Shown here: positions 32,677 through 42,625 of the stretch, one piece after another
How the letters are laid out: every line of letters begins with the position of its first letter
Numbering within the stretch: the stretch's first letter is position 1
NCBI RefSeq assembly: GCF_010729895.1
Contig: NZ_AP022612.1
Coordinates: forward strand, 4,526,001 to 4,590,000
Length of the DNA stretch: 64,000 bases
Direction: 5' to 3'
Source of the DNA: Mycolicibacterium confluentis
Lineage (GTDB): Bacteria > Actinomycetota > Actinomycetes > Mycobacteriales > Mycobacteriaceae
Program-made: the position numbers and the translations under genes
The notes under the pieces: model-generated
The model's database searches: none
Told to the model about the DNA's origin: nothing
Seen by the model: only the letters and a program-made list of their open reading frames with translations

Positions 32677-35558
32677 TTCTGAGCCTCCTGCAGTTCGGGG
32701 TTGGGCCACGGAGCCGGCACTGGGCGCTGGCGCACCATCTGCGGCCACCAGAACCACTTGCCGAGCAGCGCCGCGATCGACGGCATCATGAACGAGCGCA
32801 CCACCAGCGTGTCGAACAGCAGACCCAGCGCGATGGTCGTGCCGACCTGCCCGATCACGATCAGCTCGCTGACCGCCATCGAGGCCATGGTGAAGGCGAA
32901 CACCAAACCCGCCGAGGTCACCACCGACCCGGTGCCACCCATGGACCGGATGATGCCGGTGTTCAACCCGGCGTGGATCTCCTCCTTGAACCTCGCCACC
33001 AACAGCAGGTTGTAGTCGGCGCCCACGGCCATCAGGATGATCACTGACATGGCCAGCACCATCCAGTGCAGTTCGATGCCGATGATGTGCTGCCAGATCA
33101 ACACCGACAGACCGAACGAGGCGCCCAAGGACATGACCACGGTGCCGACGATGACCGCCGCGGCCACGATCGCGCGCGTGATGATCAACATGATGATGAA
33201 GATCAGGCACATCGCCGCGATTCCGGCGATCAGCAGGTCGTAGTTGGCACCCTCCTGCATGTCCTTGAACGTCGCCGCGGTGCCACCGAGGTAGATCTTG
33301 GACCCCTCCAACGGCGTTCCCTTGAGCGCTTCCTTCGCGGCGAGCTTGATGGCATCGATGTGCTTGATGCCCTCGGGGCTCATCGGGTCACCCTCGTGGC
33401 TGATGATGAACCGCACCGCGTGCCCGTCCGGGGACAGGAACATCTTCATGCCGCGCTTGAAGTCCGGATTGTCAAACGTCTCCGGCGGCAGGTAGAAGGA
33501 GTCGTCGTTCTTGGCCGCGTCGAAGGCCTGGCCCATGGCAGTCGAGTTCTCCTGCATGGCCGACATCTGGTCCTGCATGCCCTTCTGCGTCTGATACATC
33601 GTCAGCATGTAGGTCTTCATGTTCTTCATGGTCTCGATCATCGAAGGCATGAGCGCGACCATCTGCGGCATCAGCTCGTCCAGACGCTCCATGTCCGGCA
33701 TCAACTGCTGGATGTCGTCGGTCATGACGTCGATGCCGTCAATGGTGTCGAAGATCGACCGCATGGACGAGCACACCGGGATGTTGTAGCAGTGCGGTTC
33801 CCAGTAGAAGTAGTTGCGGATCGGTCGCAGGAAATCGTCGAAATTCGCGATGTTGTCCCGCATTTCGGCCACGTCCAGCGTCATGTTCTTCATCTTGGTG
33901 ACCATGCTGTGCGTGGTGTCGGCCATCTGCACGGTGATGCTGGACATCTTCTCCATCGTGTCGATGGTGCTCTGCATGTCATCGGCCTGCTTGAGCATGT
34001 TGGCCATCATGTCCTGCTGGTACTTCTCGTTCATGCGCTGCGTGGTGCCCTGCATGCTGATCTGGAACGGGATCGAGGTGTGCTCGATCGGCGAGCCCTG
34101 CGGACGCGTGATCGCCTGCACCCGACTGATTCCCGGCACCTGCACCACCGACTTGGCGATCTTCTCGATGACCAGGAAGTCGGCCGAGTTGCGCAGATCG
34201 TGATCGCTTTCGATCATCAGCAGCTCGGGGTTCATCCGGGCCTGCGAAAAGTGCCGGTCCGCTGCCGCGTAGCCCTCGTTGGCGGGCAGGTCGGCGGGCA
34301 GGTAGTTGCGGTCGTTGTAGTTGGTCATGTAGCCCGGCAGGGTCAACAGACCGATCAGCGCCAGCGCGATGGTCGCCACCAGGATCGGACCGGGCCACCG
34401 CACGACGGCCGCACCGACCTTGCGCCACCCACGGGTACGGAGCGCGCGCTTGGGCTCAAGAATCTTGCCGAACCGCGTCGCGATGGCGACGACAGCCGAA
34501 CCGAGCGTGATTCCGCAGAGCACCACGACCGTCATACCGACGGCAAGCGGGACACCCAGAGACTGGAAGTACGGCAGGCGCGTGAAGTGCAGGCAGGCCG
34601 TCGCGCCGGCGATCGTCATGCCCGAGCCGAGGATGACGTGCGCCGTGCCGTGGAACATCGTGTAGTAGGCGGACTCTTTGTCCTCACCCGCCGCGCGGGC
34701 CTCCTGGTATCGCCCGAACAGGAAGATGCAGTAGTCGGTCGCGGCCGCAATCGCCAGCGTGACAAGGAGATCGGTGGCGAATGTCGACAGGCCGATGATC
34801 TCGTACCAGCCCAGGAACGCGACCACCCCGCGGGCCGCAGCCAACGACAACACGACCGTGACGAGGGTCAGGAGGACCGTGACGATCGAACGGTAGACCA
34901 GCAGCAGCATCACGATGATGACGACGAACGTCAGAGCCTCGATCACCTTGATACTGCGCTCGCTGGCGATGTTCTGATCCGCCGTCAACGCCGCCGGTCC
35001 GGTCACGTAGGCCTTGACGCCCGCTGGGGGCTCGACGCCGTCAACGATGTCCTGGACGGCTTCCACCGACTCGTTGGCCAGGGACTCGCCCTGATTGCCC
35101 GCGGTGTAGATCTGGACGTAGGCGGCCTTGCCGTCGGGGCTCTGGGCCCCGCTCGCGGTCAGCGGATCGCCCCAGAAGTCCTGGACGTGCTCGACGTGCT
35201 TGGTGTCGGCCTCAAGCTTGGCCATCAGGTCGTCGTAGAACTGGTGCGCTTCCTCGCCCAGGGGGTCCTCCCCCTCGAGCACGATCATCACCGAACTGTT
35301 CGACGTGAACTCTTCGAAGACCTTGCCGACCCGCTGCATCGCGATCACCGACGGGGCGTCGTCGGGACTCATCGACACCGAGCGGGCCTTGCCGACCTCC
35401 GTAAGCTGCGGCACGGCGGTGTTGAGCACCGCGATCAGGGCCACCCAGCCCACCACGATCGGGATCGCGAGCGTGCGGACCCACTTGGCGATGCCCGAGT
35501 GTCGCGGGTTCGCGGCGGGGAGCGCGTCGGTGGGGGTGTCGCTCAGATGTCGGCTCAT
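32673..35558 (-). CDS. MmpL family RND transporter (MmpL4/MmpL5-like)
   Basis: This 961-residue protein starts at ATG 35558, overlapping the mmpS stop (ATGA). It is an RND-type inner-membrane transporter. Helix TM1 is near residues 30-48. A first periplasmic domain is followed by a block of five helices (about 190-345) that carries the TM4 proton-relay region [15 protein letters not shown] second periplasmic domain contains a long Met-rich coiled coil ([17 protein letters not shown] to [14 protein letters not shown]) and two Cys in PHCYNIPVC. The second helix block has [16 protein letters not shown] (TM10). Coiled-coil length and size match MmpL4/MmpL5, exporters of mycobactin/carboxymycobactin and drugs. 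Cargo is inferred. Confidence 0.93.
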   Translation of the reverse strand: MSRHLSDTPTDALPAANPRHSGIAKWVRTLAIPIVVGWVALIAVLNTAVPQLTEVGKARSVSMSPDDAPSVIAMQRVGKVFEEFTSNSSVMIVLEGEDPLGEEAHQFYDDLMAKLEADTKHVEHVQDFWGDPLTASGAQSPDGKAAYVQIYTAGNQGESLANESVEAVQDIVDGVEPPAGVKAYVTGPAALTADQNIASERSIKVIEALTFVVIIVMLLLVYRSIVTVLLTLVTVVLSLAAARGVVAFLGWYEIIGLSTFATDLLVTLAIAAATDYCIFLFGRYQEARAAGEDKESAYYTMFHGTAHVILGSGMTIAGATACLHFTRLPYFQSLGVPLAVGMTVVVLCGITLGSAVVAIATRFGKILEPKRALRTRGWRKVGAAVVRWPGPILVATIALALIGLLTLPGYMTNYNDRNYLPADLPANEGYAAADRHFSQARMNPELLMIESDHDLRNSADFLVIEKIAKSVVQVPGISRVQAITRPQGSPIEHTSIPFQISMQGTTQRMNEKYQQDMMANMLKQADDMQSTIDTMEKMSSITVQMADTTHSMVTKMKNMTLDVAEMRDNIANFDDFLRPIRNYFYWEPHCYNIPVCSSMRSIFDTIDGIDVMTDDIQQLMPDMERLDELMPQMVALMPSMIETMKNMKTYMLTMYQTQKGMQDQMSAMQENSTAMGQAFDAAKNDDSFYLPPETFDNPDFKRGMKMFLSPDGHAVRFIISHEGDPMSPEGIKHIDAIKLAAKEALKGTPLEGSKIYLGGTAATFKDMQEGANYDLLIAGIAAMCLIFIIMLIITRAIVAAAVIVGTVVMSLGASFGLSVLIWQHIIGIELHWMVLAMSVIILMAVGADYNLLLVARFKEEIHAGLNTGIIRSMGGTGSVVTSAGLVFAFTMASMAVSELIVIGQVGTTIALGLLFDTLVVRSFMMPSIAALLGKWFWWPQMVRQRPVPAPWPNPELQEAQK

Positions 35559-35980
35559 GCGGATTTCACCAGGCAATAGGTCTGAGCGTTGACGCCGGAG
35601 ACGGTGCGTTCGTCCTTCACCTCGTCGTCGACGGTGATGCGGCACGTGATGGTGCTGCTGTCACCCTGGGCGACGATGTTCGGGAACACCGACGGCGCGG
35701 TGGACTCGAGCACCAGCGTCCAGGGCAGGCCGGCGCCGTCCACGCGCTGCGGCTCGGCGTCGAGGTCGAGATAGTTCACGTCGGCGTAGCTGCCGTCACC
35801 CCAGATCTCGTACTTGACGACCTTGGGGTTGAACGGTTCGGTGTCCTCGACCGGCGCGGCCGAGAGGCCGCTGCCGTCATCGGCGCCGAAGAACGTGCGG
35901 ATCCGCGACACTGTCATGCCGCCGATCAGCATCACGATGACGATAACGAGGGGCAACCAAACCTTCTTGAGCACCTTCAT
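35555..35980 (-). CDS. MmpS family membrane accessory protein
   Basis: This 141-residue protein starts at ATG 35980 ([20 protein letters not shown]), with one N-terminal membrane helix (about residues 7-27) and a periplasmic beta domain containing [20 protein letters not shown] and [14 protein letters not shown]. Length and pattern match MmpS4/MmpS5 (about 140 residues). It works as the small partner of the MmpL transporter encoded next, with which it is translationally coupled. The frame is open further upstream, but a GAGGTGA site fits the chosen ATG. Confidence 0.92.
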   Translation of the reverse strand: MKVLKKVWLPLVIVIVMLIGGMTVSRIRTFFGADDGSGLSAAPVEDTEPFNPKVVKYEIWGDGSYADVNYLDLDAEPQRVDGAGLPWTLVLESTAPSVFPNIVAQGDSSTITCRITVDDEVKDERTVSGVNAQTYCLVKSA

Positions 35981-36052
35981 GCCGTCACCTCGACACCGGA
36001 TCCGGACAGCATGGACGCCCGACAGCCCCAACTCCACCTTGCCATTCGGCTA

Positions 36053-36080
36053 ACTATAAAGATGGCATAGGTCTAAGCAA
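36053..36080 (-). promoter_or_regulatory. Candidate sigma-A promoter for mmpS-mmpL operon
   Basis: On the minus strand TTGCTT (36075-36080) and TATAGT (36053-36058) are separated by 16 bases, close to vegetative promoter spacing. A small inverted repeat, CTAT-N9-ATAG, overlaps the spacer and the -10 and could be bound by the divergent TetR. No convincing IdeR box was found here. Confidence 0.45.
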
Positions 36081-36151
36081 ACTGATATGGATGCTGAAGT
36101 TCGTGATCTCGGGCACAATCAGCATGCGCGGTCGACCGAAAGGCGTTTGAC

Positions 36152-36724
36152 ATGGCGAAACCGGTGGCCCAACGGGGCTCTGCGAGGGCACGTGTCATCG
36201 ATGCTGCGCTTCGTCTCTTCGCCGAGCACGGCGTGCACGCGACCTCGCTGCAGATGATCGCCGACGATCTCGGCGTCACCAAGGCCGCGGTGTACTACCA
36301 GTTCCACTCCAAGGACGACATCGTGGTCGCCGTCGTCCAACCAATCTTCAACGATCTGTCCCGGGTCGTCAGGATCGCGGCGACCATGCCGACCGCGGTG
36401 TCGGCCCGCGACGCTCTGATCAGCGGCCTGATCGACACCTCGATCGCGCATCGTCACGTCATGGCGGTCTTCTCCGACGATCCTGTCGTGCACGCCCTGG
36501 TCAAGGAACACCCCGAGTTCTCCGACGTCACCGAGGCCCTCGCGGACATGGTCACCGGTGAACACCGGGACGTCGTCAATCGGGTCACCGGTTCGATGAT
36601 CATCACCGGCATCTTCGGCACCAGCACCGATCCTCGATTGGCCGACGTCGACGACGACCAGATGCGCACGGTGCTCTCACACTGCAGCCAGCAGCTGCTG
36701 AAGCTGTGCGCCGCTGAGGTCTGA
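36152..36724 (+). CDS. TetR/AcrR family regulator of the mmpS-mmpL unit (Rv0452-like position)
   Basis: This 190-residue regulator has ARVIDAALRLFAEHGVHATS and the recognition region MIADDLGVTKAAVYYQFHSK (about residues 38-57). The effector domain is short. It is divergent from mmpS, the same arrangement as Rv0452 beside mmpS4-mmpL4 in M. tuberculosis, so it probably represses the exporter. Its effector is unknown. The ATG at 36152 follows AAAGGCGTTTGAC. Confidence 0.88.
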   Translation: MAKPVAQRGSARARVIDAALRLFAEHGVHATSLQMIADDLGVTKAAVYYQFHSKDDIVVAVVQPIFNDLSRVVRIAATMPTAVSARDALISGLIDTSIAHRHVMAVFSDDPVVHALVKEHPEFSDVTEALADMVTGEHRDVVNRVTGSMIITGIFGTSTDPRLADVDDDQMRTVLSHCSQQLLKLCAAEV

Positions 36725-36782
36725 GCCCCGGCAGCTTCCCCTCGGAGGTTTCGGCTCACCGACTCGGGGTTACACACCCCGC

Positions 36783-38165
36783 GTGAGCTTCGACCTGCGG
36801 CCCACGATCGCGCAACATGACCTGGCCCGGCGCACGCACGACTTCGCCGAGCAGGTCATCCGTCCCGTCGCGCAGGAGTACGACCAGCGCCAGGAGTTCC
36901 CCTGGCCGGTGCTCGAGGAGGCCGCCGAGCAGGGCTTCTACAGTCCGCTGTTCTACCGCGATCTGATCGGTGATCCGACCGGCCTGTCGCTGCCGATGTT
37001 CATGGAAGAGCTGTTCTGGGGCTGCGCCGGAATCGGCCTGGCAATCGTGATGCCCGCACTCGCACTCTCGGCGATCGGCCAGGCCGCCTCGCCCGAGCAG
37101 ATGCTGACCTGGGCCCCGGAATGCTTCGGCACCCCAGGAGATCTCAAGCTCGCGGCCCTGGCGATCTCTGAACCCGAGGGCGGCAGCGACGTCCGCAACC
37201 TGCGCACCCTCGCCCGTCGTGACGGCTCCGACTGGGTGATCGACGGCCGGAAGATGTGGATCGGCAACGGCGGCATCGCCAACGTGCATGTGGTCAACGC
37301 CGTGGTCGACGAGGAACTCGGCCACCGCGGTCAGGCGCTGTTCGTCGTGCCGGGCGGAACCCCCGGACTCACACTGGTGCGCAAGCTCGACAAGCTGGGA
37401 TGCCGGGCCTCGCACACCGCCGAACTCGAGTTCGACCAGGTTCGCATCCCGGGCGACCACCTGCTCGGCGGAGACGAGAAACTCCAGCACAAGCTCGCCA
37501 AGGCACGCGAGGTGGTCGAAGGTGGCCAGCGCTCGGGCTCCGCCGCCCTCGGAACGTTCGAGCAGACCCGGCCCATGGTTGCCGCCCAGGCGCTCGGAAT
37601 CGCCCGTGCCGCACTGGAGTACATGACCACCTATGCCAACGAGCGCGAAGCCTTCGGCGCGCCCATCATCGACAACCAGGGCATCTCGTTCCCGATCGCG
37701 GATCTGGCCACCCGGATCGACGCGGCCCGCCTGTTGACCTGGCGCGCCTCCTGGATGGCCGCCACGGGTGTCCCGTTCGACCGCGGCGAGGGTTCGATGT
37801 CGAAGCTGGCGGCCAGCGAGGTCGCGGTCGCGGCCACCGAACGCGCCATCCAGACCCTCGGCGGCTGGGGCTACATCACCGACCACCCCGTCGAGAAGTG
37901 GTACCGAGATGCCAAGCTCTACACCATCTTCGAAGGAACCAGCGAGATCCAGCGCATGGTGATCTCCCGGGCCCTCGGCGCCGCGGACGGCGGTCCGCCC
38001 CTGCACGTCGAACTCGAGCCGTCGGGCGGTCCTCTCAACCGCTGGTTCGGTCGGGGTACGCCACTGCGGGGACGCGCGGCCGACCGGATGTTGTCGGCCA
38101 AGGATGCGGTGCCGGAGCCCGTCATGCGGGTCGCGATGAAATTCCTGGCGCCGCCTCGTAAGTGA
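36783..38165 (+). CDS. Acyl-CoA dehydrogenase
   Basis: This 460-residue single-domain acyl-CoA dehydrogenase starts at GTG 36783. Key segments are LAALAISEPEGGSDVRNL and WVIDGRKMWIGNGGIAN for FAD and substrate, the internal helix YANEREAFGAPIIDNQGISF, and YTIFEGTSEIQRMVISRAL, where the Glu of FEGTSE is the catalytic base. A C-terminal extension of about 60 residues (GGPPLHVELEPSG to FLAPPRK) is uncommon. The chain-length specificity is unknown. It is followed after 18 bases by the OsmC-type gene in the same direction and may share a transcript. Confidence 0.92.
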   Translation: MSFDLRPTIAQHDLARRTHDFAEQVIRPVAQEYDQRQEFPWPVLEEAAEQGFYSPLFYRDLIGDPTGLSLPMFMEELFWGCAGIGLAIVMPALALSAIGQAASPEQMLTWAPECFGTPGDLKLAALAISEPEGGSDVRNLRTLARRDGSDWVIDGRKMWIGNGGIANVHVVNAVVDEELGHRGQALFVVPGGTPGLTLVRKLDKLGCRASHTAELEFDQVRIPGDHLLGGDEKLQHKLAKAREVVEGGQRSGSAALGTFEQTRPMVAAQALGIARAALEYMTTYANEREAFGAPIIDNQGISFPIADLATRIDAARLLTWRASWMAATGVPFDRGEGSMSKLAASEVAVAATERAIQTLGGWGYITDHPVEKWYRDAKLYTIFEGTSEIQRMVISRALGAADGGPPLHVELEPSGGPLNRWFGRGTPLRGRAADRMLSAKDAVPEPVMRVAMKFLAPPRK

Positions 38166-38183
38166 ACCGTACGATCGGCTGCC

Positions 38184-38675
38184 ATGGCCCGAAGCCACCA
38201 CTATGAACTCGATGTCACCTGGACCGGCAACACCGGGTCGGGAACCAGCGGATACCGCGACTTCCAGCGCGCGCACGAGGTGAGTGCCGCAGGCAAACCC
38301 GCGCTGCTGGGCTCGTCCGATCCCGCGTTTCGGGGCGATCCCGGTCGATGGAATCCCGAGGAGCTGCTGGTCGCGTCGCTGTCGCAGTGCCACATGCTCT
38401 GGTATCTCGCCCTGTGCGCCCAGAACGGCGTGGTGGTCACCGACTACCGCGACCACGCCACCGGCACCATGGACGAAGGTTCCGACGGCGGCGGCGCCTT
38501 CTCCCGCGTCACGCTGCACCCGCAGGTGCGGATCGCCGACGAGACGCAGACCGCGAAAGCCGTCGCGATCCACGAACAGGCCCATCACCTGTGCTTCATC
38601 GCCAACTCGGTGAACTTCGACGTCCTCTGTGAGCCAACGGTTCTCGGACCCCAGGGCGGTTCGGACGACGGCTGA
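38184..38675 (+). CDS. OsmC family protein
   Basis: This 163-residue protein has the OsmC/Ohr fold with the two conserved cysteines in LVASLSQCHMLWYLALC and EQAHHLCFIANSVNFDV. It begins MARSHHYELDVTWTGN and has the glycine-rich GSSDPAFRGDPGRWNPEELL lead-in to the first Cys helix. Family members reduce organic hydroperoxides with a Cys pair; the extra Cys at the end of the first helix is also present here. Substrate and reductant are unknown. It ends 34 bases before the convergent paaK gene. Confidence 0.9.
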   Translation: MARSHHYELDVTWTGNTGSGTSGYRDFQRAHEVSAAGKPALLGSSDPAFRGDPGRWNPEELLVASLSQCHMLWYLALCAQNGVVVTDYRDHATGTMDEGSDGGGAFSRVTLHPQVRIADETQTAKAVAIHEQAHHLCFIANSVNFDVLCEPTVLGPQGGSDDG

Positions 38676-38709
38676 GTCCAGGCGGGCCTCACGCTGCCGT
38701 GGCGCCGCC

Positions 38710-40044
38710 TCATCCCTTCGGGCGGTTGTCGATCAGACGTTTCGCCTTGCCCTCGGACCGGTCCACCGCGAAGGGTTCGACCACGTCCACCGCCACGCGT
38801 ACGCCGATCCGGTCCTTGACACGGTCGGCCAGGGTTTCGGCCGCTTCGCTGCATTGGTCCGGTGTCACACCGGACCGGCCCTCCACCCGCACGGTGAGCG
38901 TGTCCAACCGTCCGTCGCGATCCAGAACACATTGGAAATGCGGTGCCAGAGTGTCGATCCCCAGGACCAATTCCTCGATCTGAGTGGGAAACAGGTTGAC
39001 GCCGCGCAGGATCATCATGTCGTCGCAGCGGCCTGTGACCCTGCGCATCCGGCGCATGCTGCGGGCGGTGCCGGGAAGCAGCGCGCTGAGATCGCGGGTC
39101 CGGTAGCGGATCATCGGCAGGGCCTGTTTGGTCAGCGAGGTGAACACCAACTCACCTTCGGATCCGTCGGGCAGCACCTGCCCGGACTCCGGGTCGATGA
39201 TCTCGGGATAGAAGTGGTCTTCCCAGATATGCAGACCGTCTTTGGATTCCACGCATTCCTGGGCCACCCCGGGGCCGATCACCTCCGACAGCCCGTAGAT
39301 GTCGACGGCGTCGATGCCGAGTTTGCCCTCAAGCTCGTCACGCATCTGTTCGGTCCAGGGCTCGGCCCCGAAGACACCTGTGCGCAGTGAGGTGGTGCGC
39401 GGATCCATTCCGGCGCGTTCCATCGCATCGAGCAGAGTCAGCATGTAGGAAGGCGTGACCATGATGGCGTCGGGCTCGAAGTCGGCGATCAGCTGCAGCT
39501 GGCGCTCCGTCATTCCGCCGGAGACGGGTATCACCGTGCACCCGATGCGCTCCGCACCGTAGTGGGCGCCCAGCCCGCCGGTGAACAGCCCGTACCCATA
39601 GGCGATGTGGACCTTGTCGGTGGACCGCACGCCGGCAGCCCGCAGGCAGCGCGCCACCAGGTTCGCCCAGGTCTCGATGTCCGCGGCGGTGTAACCCACC
39701 ACTGTCGGGCGCCCGGTGGTGCCCGATGAGGCGTGCACCCGAACGACGTCCGACTGCGGCACGGCGAACATTCCGAAGGGGTAGTTGTCGCGCAGATCGG
39801 ACTTCGTGGTGAACGGGAACAGGGCCAGGTCCGTGAGGTCCTTCAGATCGCTGGGGTGCACCCCTGCGGCATCGAACGCCTGTCGGTAATGGGTCACATT
39901 GTCATAGGCGTGCTGCAGCGACCACTTCAGCCGCCGCAACTGCAGCGCGGATATCTCGTCACGCGACGCGGTCTCGATGGGTTCCACGTCATCGGGTGAG
40001 CGCTGCACGCGCTGGCCCGCGGGACGATCGACGATCTCAGTCAT
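38710..40044 (-). CDS. paaK: Phenylacetate-CoA ligase PaaK
   Basis: This 444-residue AMP-forming ligase activates phenylacetate to phenylacetyl-CoA, the first step of the aerobic hybrid pathway. It has VRVHASSGTTGRPTVVGYT (A3 loop, about residues 100-118), VDIYGLSEVIGPGVAQEC and PMIRYRTRDLSALL, and ends in EGKAKRLIDNR with the catalytic Lys. The SLQHAYDNVTHYRQAFDAAG start is a PaaK signature. It is the last gene of the nine-gene minus-strand paa operon, 27 bases after paaE. Confidence 0.96.
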   Translation of the reverse strand: MTEIVDRPAGQRVQRSPDDVEPIETASRDEISALQLRRLKWSLQHAYDNVTHYRQAFDAAGVHPSDLKDLTDLALFPFTTKSDLRDNYPFGMFAVPQSDVVRVHASSGTTGRPTVVGYTAADIETWANLVARCLRAAGVRSTDKVHIAYGYGLFTGGLGAHYGAERIGCTVIPVSGGMTERQLQLIADFEPDAIMVTPSYMLTLLDAMERAGMDPRTTSLRTGVFGAEPWTEQMRDELEGKLGIDAVDIYGLSEVIGPGVAQECVESKDGLHIWEDHFYPEIIDPESGQVLPDGSEGELVFTSLTKQALPMIRYRTRDLSALLPGTARSMRRMRRVTGRCDDMMILRGVNLFPTQIEELVLGIDTLAPHFQCVLDRDGRLDTLTVRVEGRSGVTPDQCSEAAETLADRVKDRIGVRVAVDVVEPFAVDRSEGKAKRLIDNRPKG

Positions 40045-40071
40045 GGCGTACTCCGGTGGTGGCAGGGATCT

Positions 40072-41175
40072 TCAGGCGTCGAAATCGACGGTCAGTGACT
40101 CGGTGAGCGGGTAGGACTGGCAGGTCAGCACGAAACCAGCGTCGACTTCGCCGGATTCGAGGGCGTAATTTCGGCGCATGTCCACCGCGCCGTCGGTGAC
40201 CTTGGCACGGCAGGTGCCGCACACACCGCCCTTGCACGCGAAAGGCAGATCATCGCGAAAGCGCTGGGCGCCATCGAGTATCGCGATGTCACGGGGAACG
40301 ACGATGGTGCTCTCGGCGCCCTCGAGAACGACGGTGACGTCGCTGCGCGGTCCGCTCTCGGCGCTGGGAGCCTGCTCGACCGGCGAGGGTGCCGCGTCGT
40401 CGACGAAGAACAGCTCGCGGTGAACGCGGTCGGTGTCGAATCCCAGTTCGCCGAGTACCTGTGAGGCGCCGGTCACCATCCCCAGCGGACCGCACAGCCA
40501 CGCGTGGTCGACGCTGTGCACCCCGACCAACTGCTCCAGCAGGGACCGGATCCGGGCCGGATCGAGCCGCCCGCTGAAGAGATCGGCCGTGCGTGCCTCT
40601 CGGGAGAGAACGTGGATCAGTTGGAGTCTGGAGCAGTGCGCGTCCTTGAGATCGGCGAGTTCGTCGGCGAACATCACGGTGGCAGACCGTCGGTTGCCGT
40701 AGATGAGCGTGACCCGGGAATCCGGATGCGCCAGTGCCGATGCCGCGATGGACAGCACGGGGGTGATCCCCGACCCCGCGGCGATGAGCAGATGGTGAGC
40801 CGCGGTCTGCGGGTCGGCGGCGAAGTGTCCCGACGGCGGTTGCAACTCGATCTCATCACCCGCGGACAGTTCGTGCACCAACCAACCGGAGAACACACCG
40901 CCGGGCACCTCGCGGACCCCGATCCGCAGGGCCGACCCGACCGGTGCGCAGATCGAGTAGGAGCGCCGTTGTTCGACGCCATCGATCATCCGCCGTACCG
41001 TCACGGATTGACCTGGCGCGAAGTGGAATTCATCCGCGTATCGCGCCGGCACGGCGAAGGTGATCGCGGCCGCGTCATCACATAGCCGCTGCACGTCTGC
41101 GACGAGCACCTTGCGGAACGGCCGGTTTCGCGCATGGTGAACCGTTGCGGACACGGACAGTTCGGCGGTGGTCAT
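40072..41175 (-). CDS. paaE: Phenylacetyl-CoA epoxidase, reductase subunit PaaE
   Basis: This 367-residue protein is the electron-transfer subunit of the phenylacetyl-CoA 1,2-epoxidase. The N-terminal FAD domain has RRSYSICAPVG, the NAD(P)H domain has LLIAAGSGITPVLSIAASAL and YGNRRSATVMF, and the C-terminal plant-type [2Fe-2S] domain has CKGGVCGTC followed by a fourth Cys in LTCQSYP. It passes electrons from NADPH to the diiron PaaA. It begins one base after the paaD stop, so translation is coupled. Confidence 0.95.
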   Translation of the reverse strand: MTTAELSVSATVHHARNRPFRKVLVADVQRLCDDAAAITFAVPARYADEFHFAPGQSVTVRRMIDGVEQRRSYSICAPVGSALRIGVREVPGGVFSGWLVHELSAGDEIELQPPSGHFAADPQTAAHHLLIAAGSGITPVLSIAASALAHPDSRVTLIYGNRRSATVMFADELADLKDAHCSRLQLIHVLSREARTADLFSGRLDPARIRSLLEQLVGVHSVDHAWLCGPLGMVTGASQVLGELGFDTDRVHRELFFVDDAAPSPVEQAPSAESGPRSDVTVVLEGAESTIVVPRDIAILDGAQRFRDDLPFACKGGVCGTCRAKVTDGAVDMRRNYALESGEVDAGFVLTCQSYPLTESLTVDFDA

Positions 41176-41176
41176 G

Positions 41177-41695
41177 TCAGTGTTCCTTGATTCGGTTGAA
41201 CGGCTCGCCGCAGCGTGTGCAGCGATACGTCGACGTGCAGGGGGTCGGGCCGAACTCGGAGGTCTGCTCGGTCTCGAAGGAGTCGCACTGCGGGCACTGC
41301 ACCCTCGGACGACGAGGGATCAGGGTCAGCGGGACGGGCCCCGACGGCTGCGGCCGTACCGGGTCGGCCGGGGCGATGCCGTGGCGCCTGAGTTTGCGCC
41401 AGCCCGTATCGGTGATCCAGTCCGAACTCCAGGCCGGTGCCAATGACGTCTGCACCTGCACTCGATCGAAACCGGCTGCGGTAAGTGCATGTTCGAGGTC
41501 GGCACGCATGGTGGCCATCGCCGGGCAGCCCGAATAGGTGGGCGTGATTGTGACGATGACGGTGCCGTCGGCATCCTGGCGAACCTCCCGGAGTACCCCG
41601 AGGTCGAGCAGTGTCAGCATCGGCATCTCGGGGTCGGGGACGGTGGCCGCGATGCCGAAAGCGCGGGACGGGACATCGGTGCTGATGGTCGACAT
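41177..41695 (-). CDS. paaD: Phenylacetate degradation protein PaaD (MIP18/DUF59 with zinc ribbon)
   Basis: This 172-residue protein has a DUF59 (MIP18-like) N-terminal domain: VPDPEMPMLTLLDLGVLREV and TPTYSGCPAMATMRADLEHA. The C-terminal four-Cys ribbon is formed by CPQCDSF and CTRCGEPF. PaaD is needed for maturation of the PaaABCE epoxygenase, probably in iron or Fe-S delivery. I start it at ATG 41695, which overlaps the paaC stop (TGATG); a GTG two codons earlier is possible. Confidence 0.94.
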   Translation of the reverse strand: MSTISTDVPSRAFGIAATVPDPEMPMLTLLDLGVLREVRQDADGTVIVTITPTYSGCPAMATMRADLEHALTAAGFDRVQVQTSLAPAWSSDWITDTGWRKLRRHGIAPADPVRPQPSGPVPLTLIPRRPRVQCPQCDSFETEQTSEFGPTPCTSTYRCTRCGEPFNRIKEH

Positions 41696-42606
41696 CACCA
41701 CGCCCCAGCGGGATGTGCCCGGGCCACGGACTGCATCTCGGCCAGCAGGTGGCTCAACGCCTCGGTGTGGACGCCGTCCCGGCCGGACCTGCCGGCGACC
41801 AACGCGGCTGGCCGCCAGGCCGGCACCGACAGCTTCGCGGCACGCAGAACCTGACCGATCACGCCGTCGAACTCGTCGCGCAGGCTGGACGAGTCCACGG
41901 CGACTCCCGCCAGTCGCGCCTCGACGGGGTGCGGGAGGAACAGTTCATCGACGAATGGCCACACCGACGCGACCGCGTTCTCGATCCTGCGGCGCGACTC
42001 CGCGGTGCCGCAGGCCAGCGTGACGAACCAGCGCGCGGCGTAATCGCGGTGATAGGTCAGCTCTTTGACCCCTTTGGCCGCGACGGCCGCCAGCACGGGA
42101 TCGGCGGATTCCCGAAGCCGGTTCATCGCGGCCAGGCGGTGGGTGCACCACAGCAGGAGCCGCGTGATGCTGTGGGCGAAGTCGCCGTTGGGCAACTCGA
42201 CCAGTCGCACGCAGCGAAACAGCGAGACGTCCCGGAAGAAGGCCAACGCGTCCTCGGCCGGCGCGGGTGCACCTTCCGGCAGGACGGGAACGACGGCCGG
42301 GTCGGCGGCGGCGGCCCGCGCCAGCAGCAGCCTGGCCTGGCCAAGCAGGTCGAGGCCGATGTTGGCCAGCGCGACCTCCTCCTCGAGTTCGGGCGCCCTG
42401 GTGCACCACTGCGTCAGCCGCTGCGCACTGATCAACGCGTCGTCCCCGAGCATCAGGCAGTAGGTCGCCAGATCGGCGCCGTCGACGCCACCGGGCAGCG
42501 TGGTGTCGACACCGGCCAGCGGATCGTCGAACCCGGTCCCGAATGCCCACTGGTCGGCCGGGTCGGCGTCGACGAGCCCGGCGTATGCGGAGTCGTGGTC
42601 GTTCAT
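41695..42606 (-). CDS. paaC: Phenylacetyl-CoA epoxidase structural subunit PaaC
   Basis: This 303-residue protein is the helical scaffold subunit that pairs with PaaA. It has the ferritin-like core with YCLMLGDDALISAQRLTQWC, ALANIGLDLLGQARLLLA and the KELTYHRDYAARWFVTLACG segment. Family knowledge: PaaC has lost most diiron ligands and is structural. It starts at ATG 42606 (MNDHDSAYAG), 19 bases after the paaB stop; the open frame continues upstream but overlaps paaB. Confidence 0.95.
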   Translation of the reverse strand: MNDHDSAYAGLVDADPADQWAFGTGFDDPLAGVDTTLPGGVDGADLATYCLMLGDDALISAQRLTQWCTRAPELEEEVALANIGLDLLGQARLLLARAAAADPAVVPVLPEGAPAPAEDALAFFRDVSLFRCVRLVELPNGDFAHSITRLLLWCTHRLAAMNRLRESADPVLAAVAAKGVKELTYHRDYAARWFVTLACGTAESRRRIENAVASVWPFVDELFLPHPVEARLAGVAVDSSSLRDEFDGVIGQVLRAAKLSVPAWRPAALVAGRSGRDGVHTEALSHLLAEMQSVARAHPAGAW

Positions 42607-42625
42607 CGTGATCGGTCCTGCCTGC

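Noticed and set aside
33066..35579. 837-codon open frame on the plus strand opposite mmpL
   Set aside because: Antisense shadow of a clear MmpL gene, rich in His/Arg/Gly as expected for GC-rich complement frames, with no domain.
36053..36080. IdeR box in front of mmpS
   Set aside because: The best alignment I found reaches only about 10 of 19 consensus bases, which is not distinguishable from chance.
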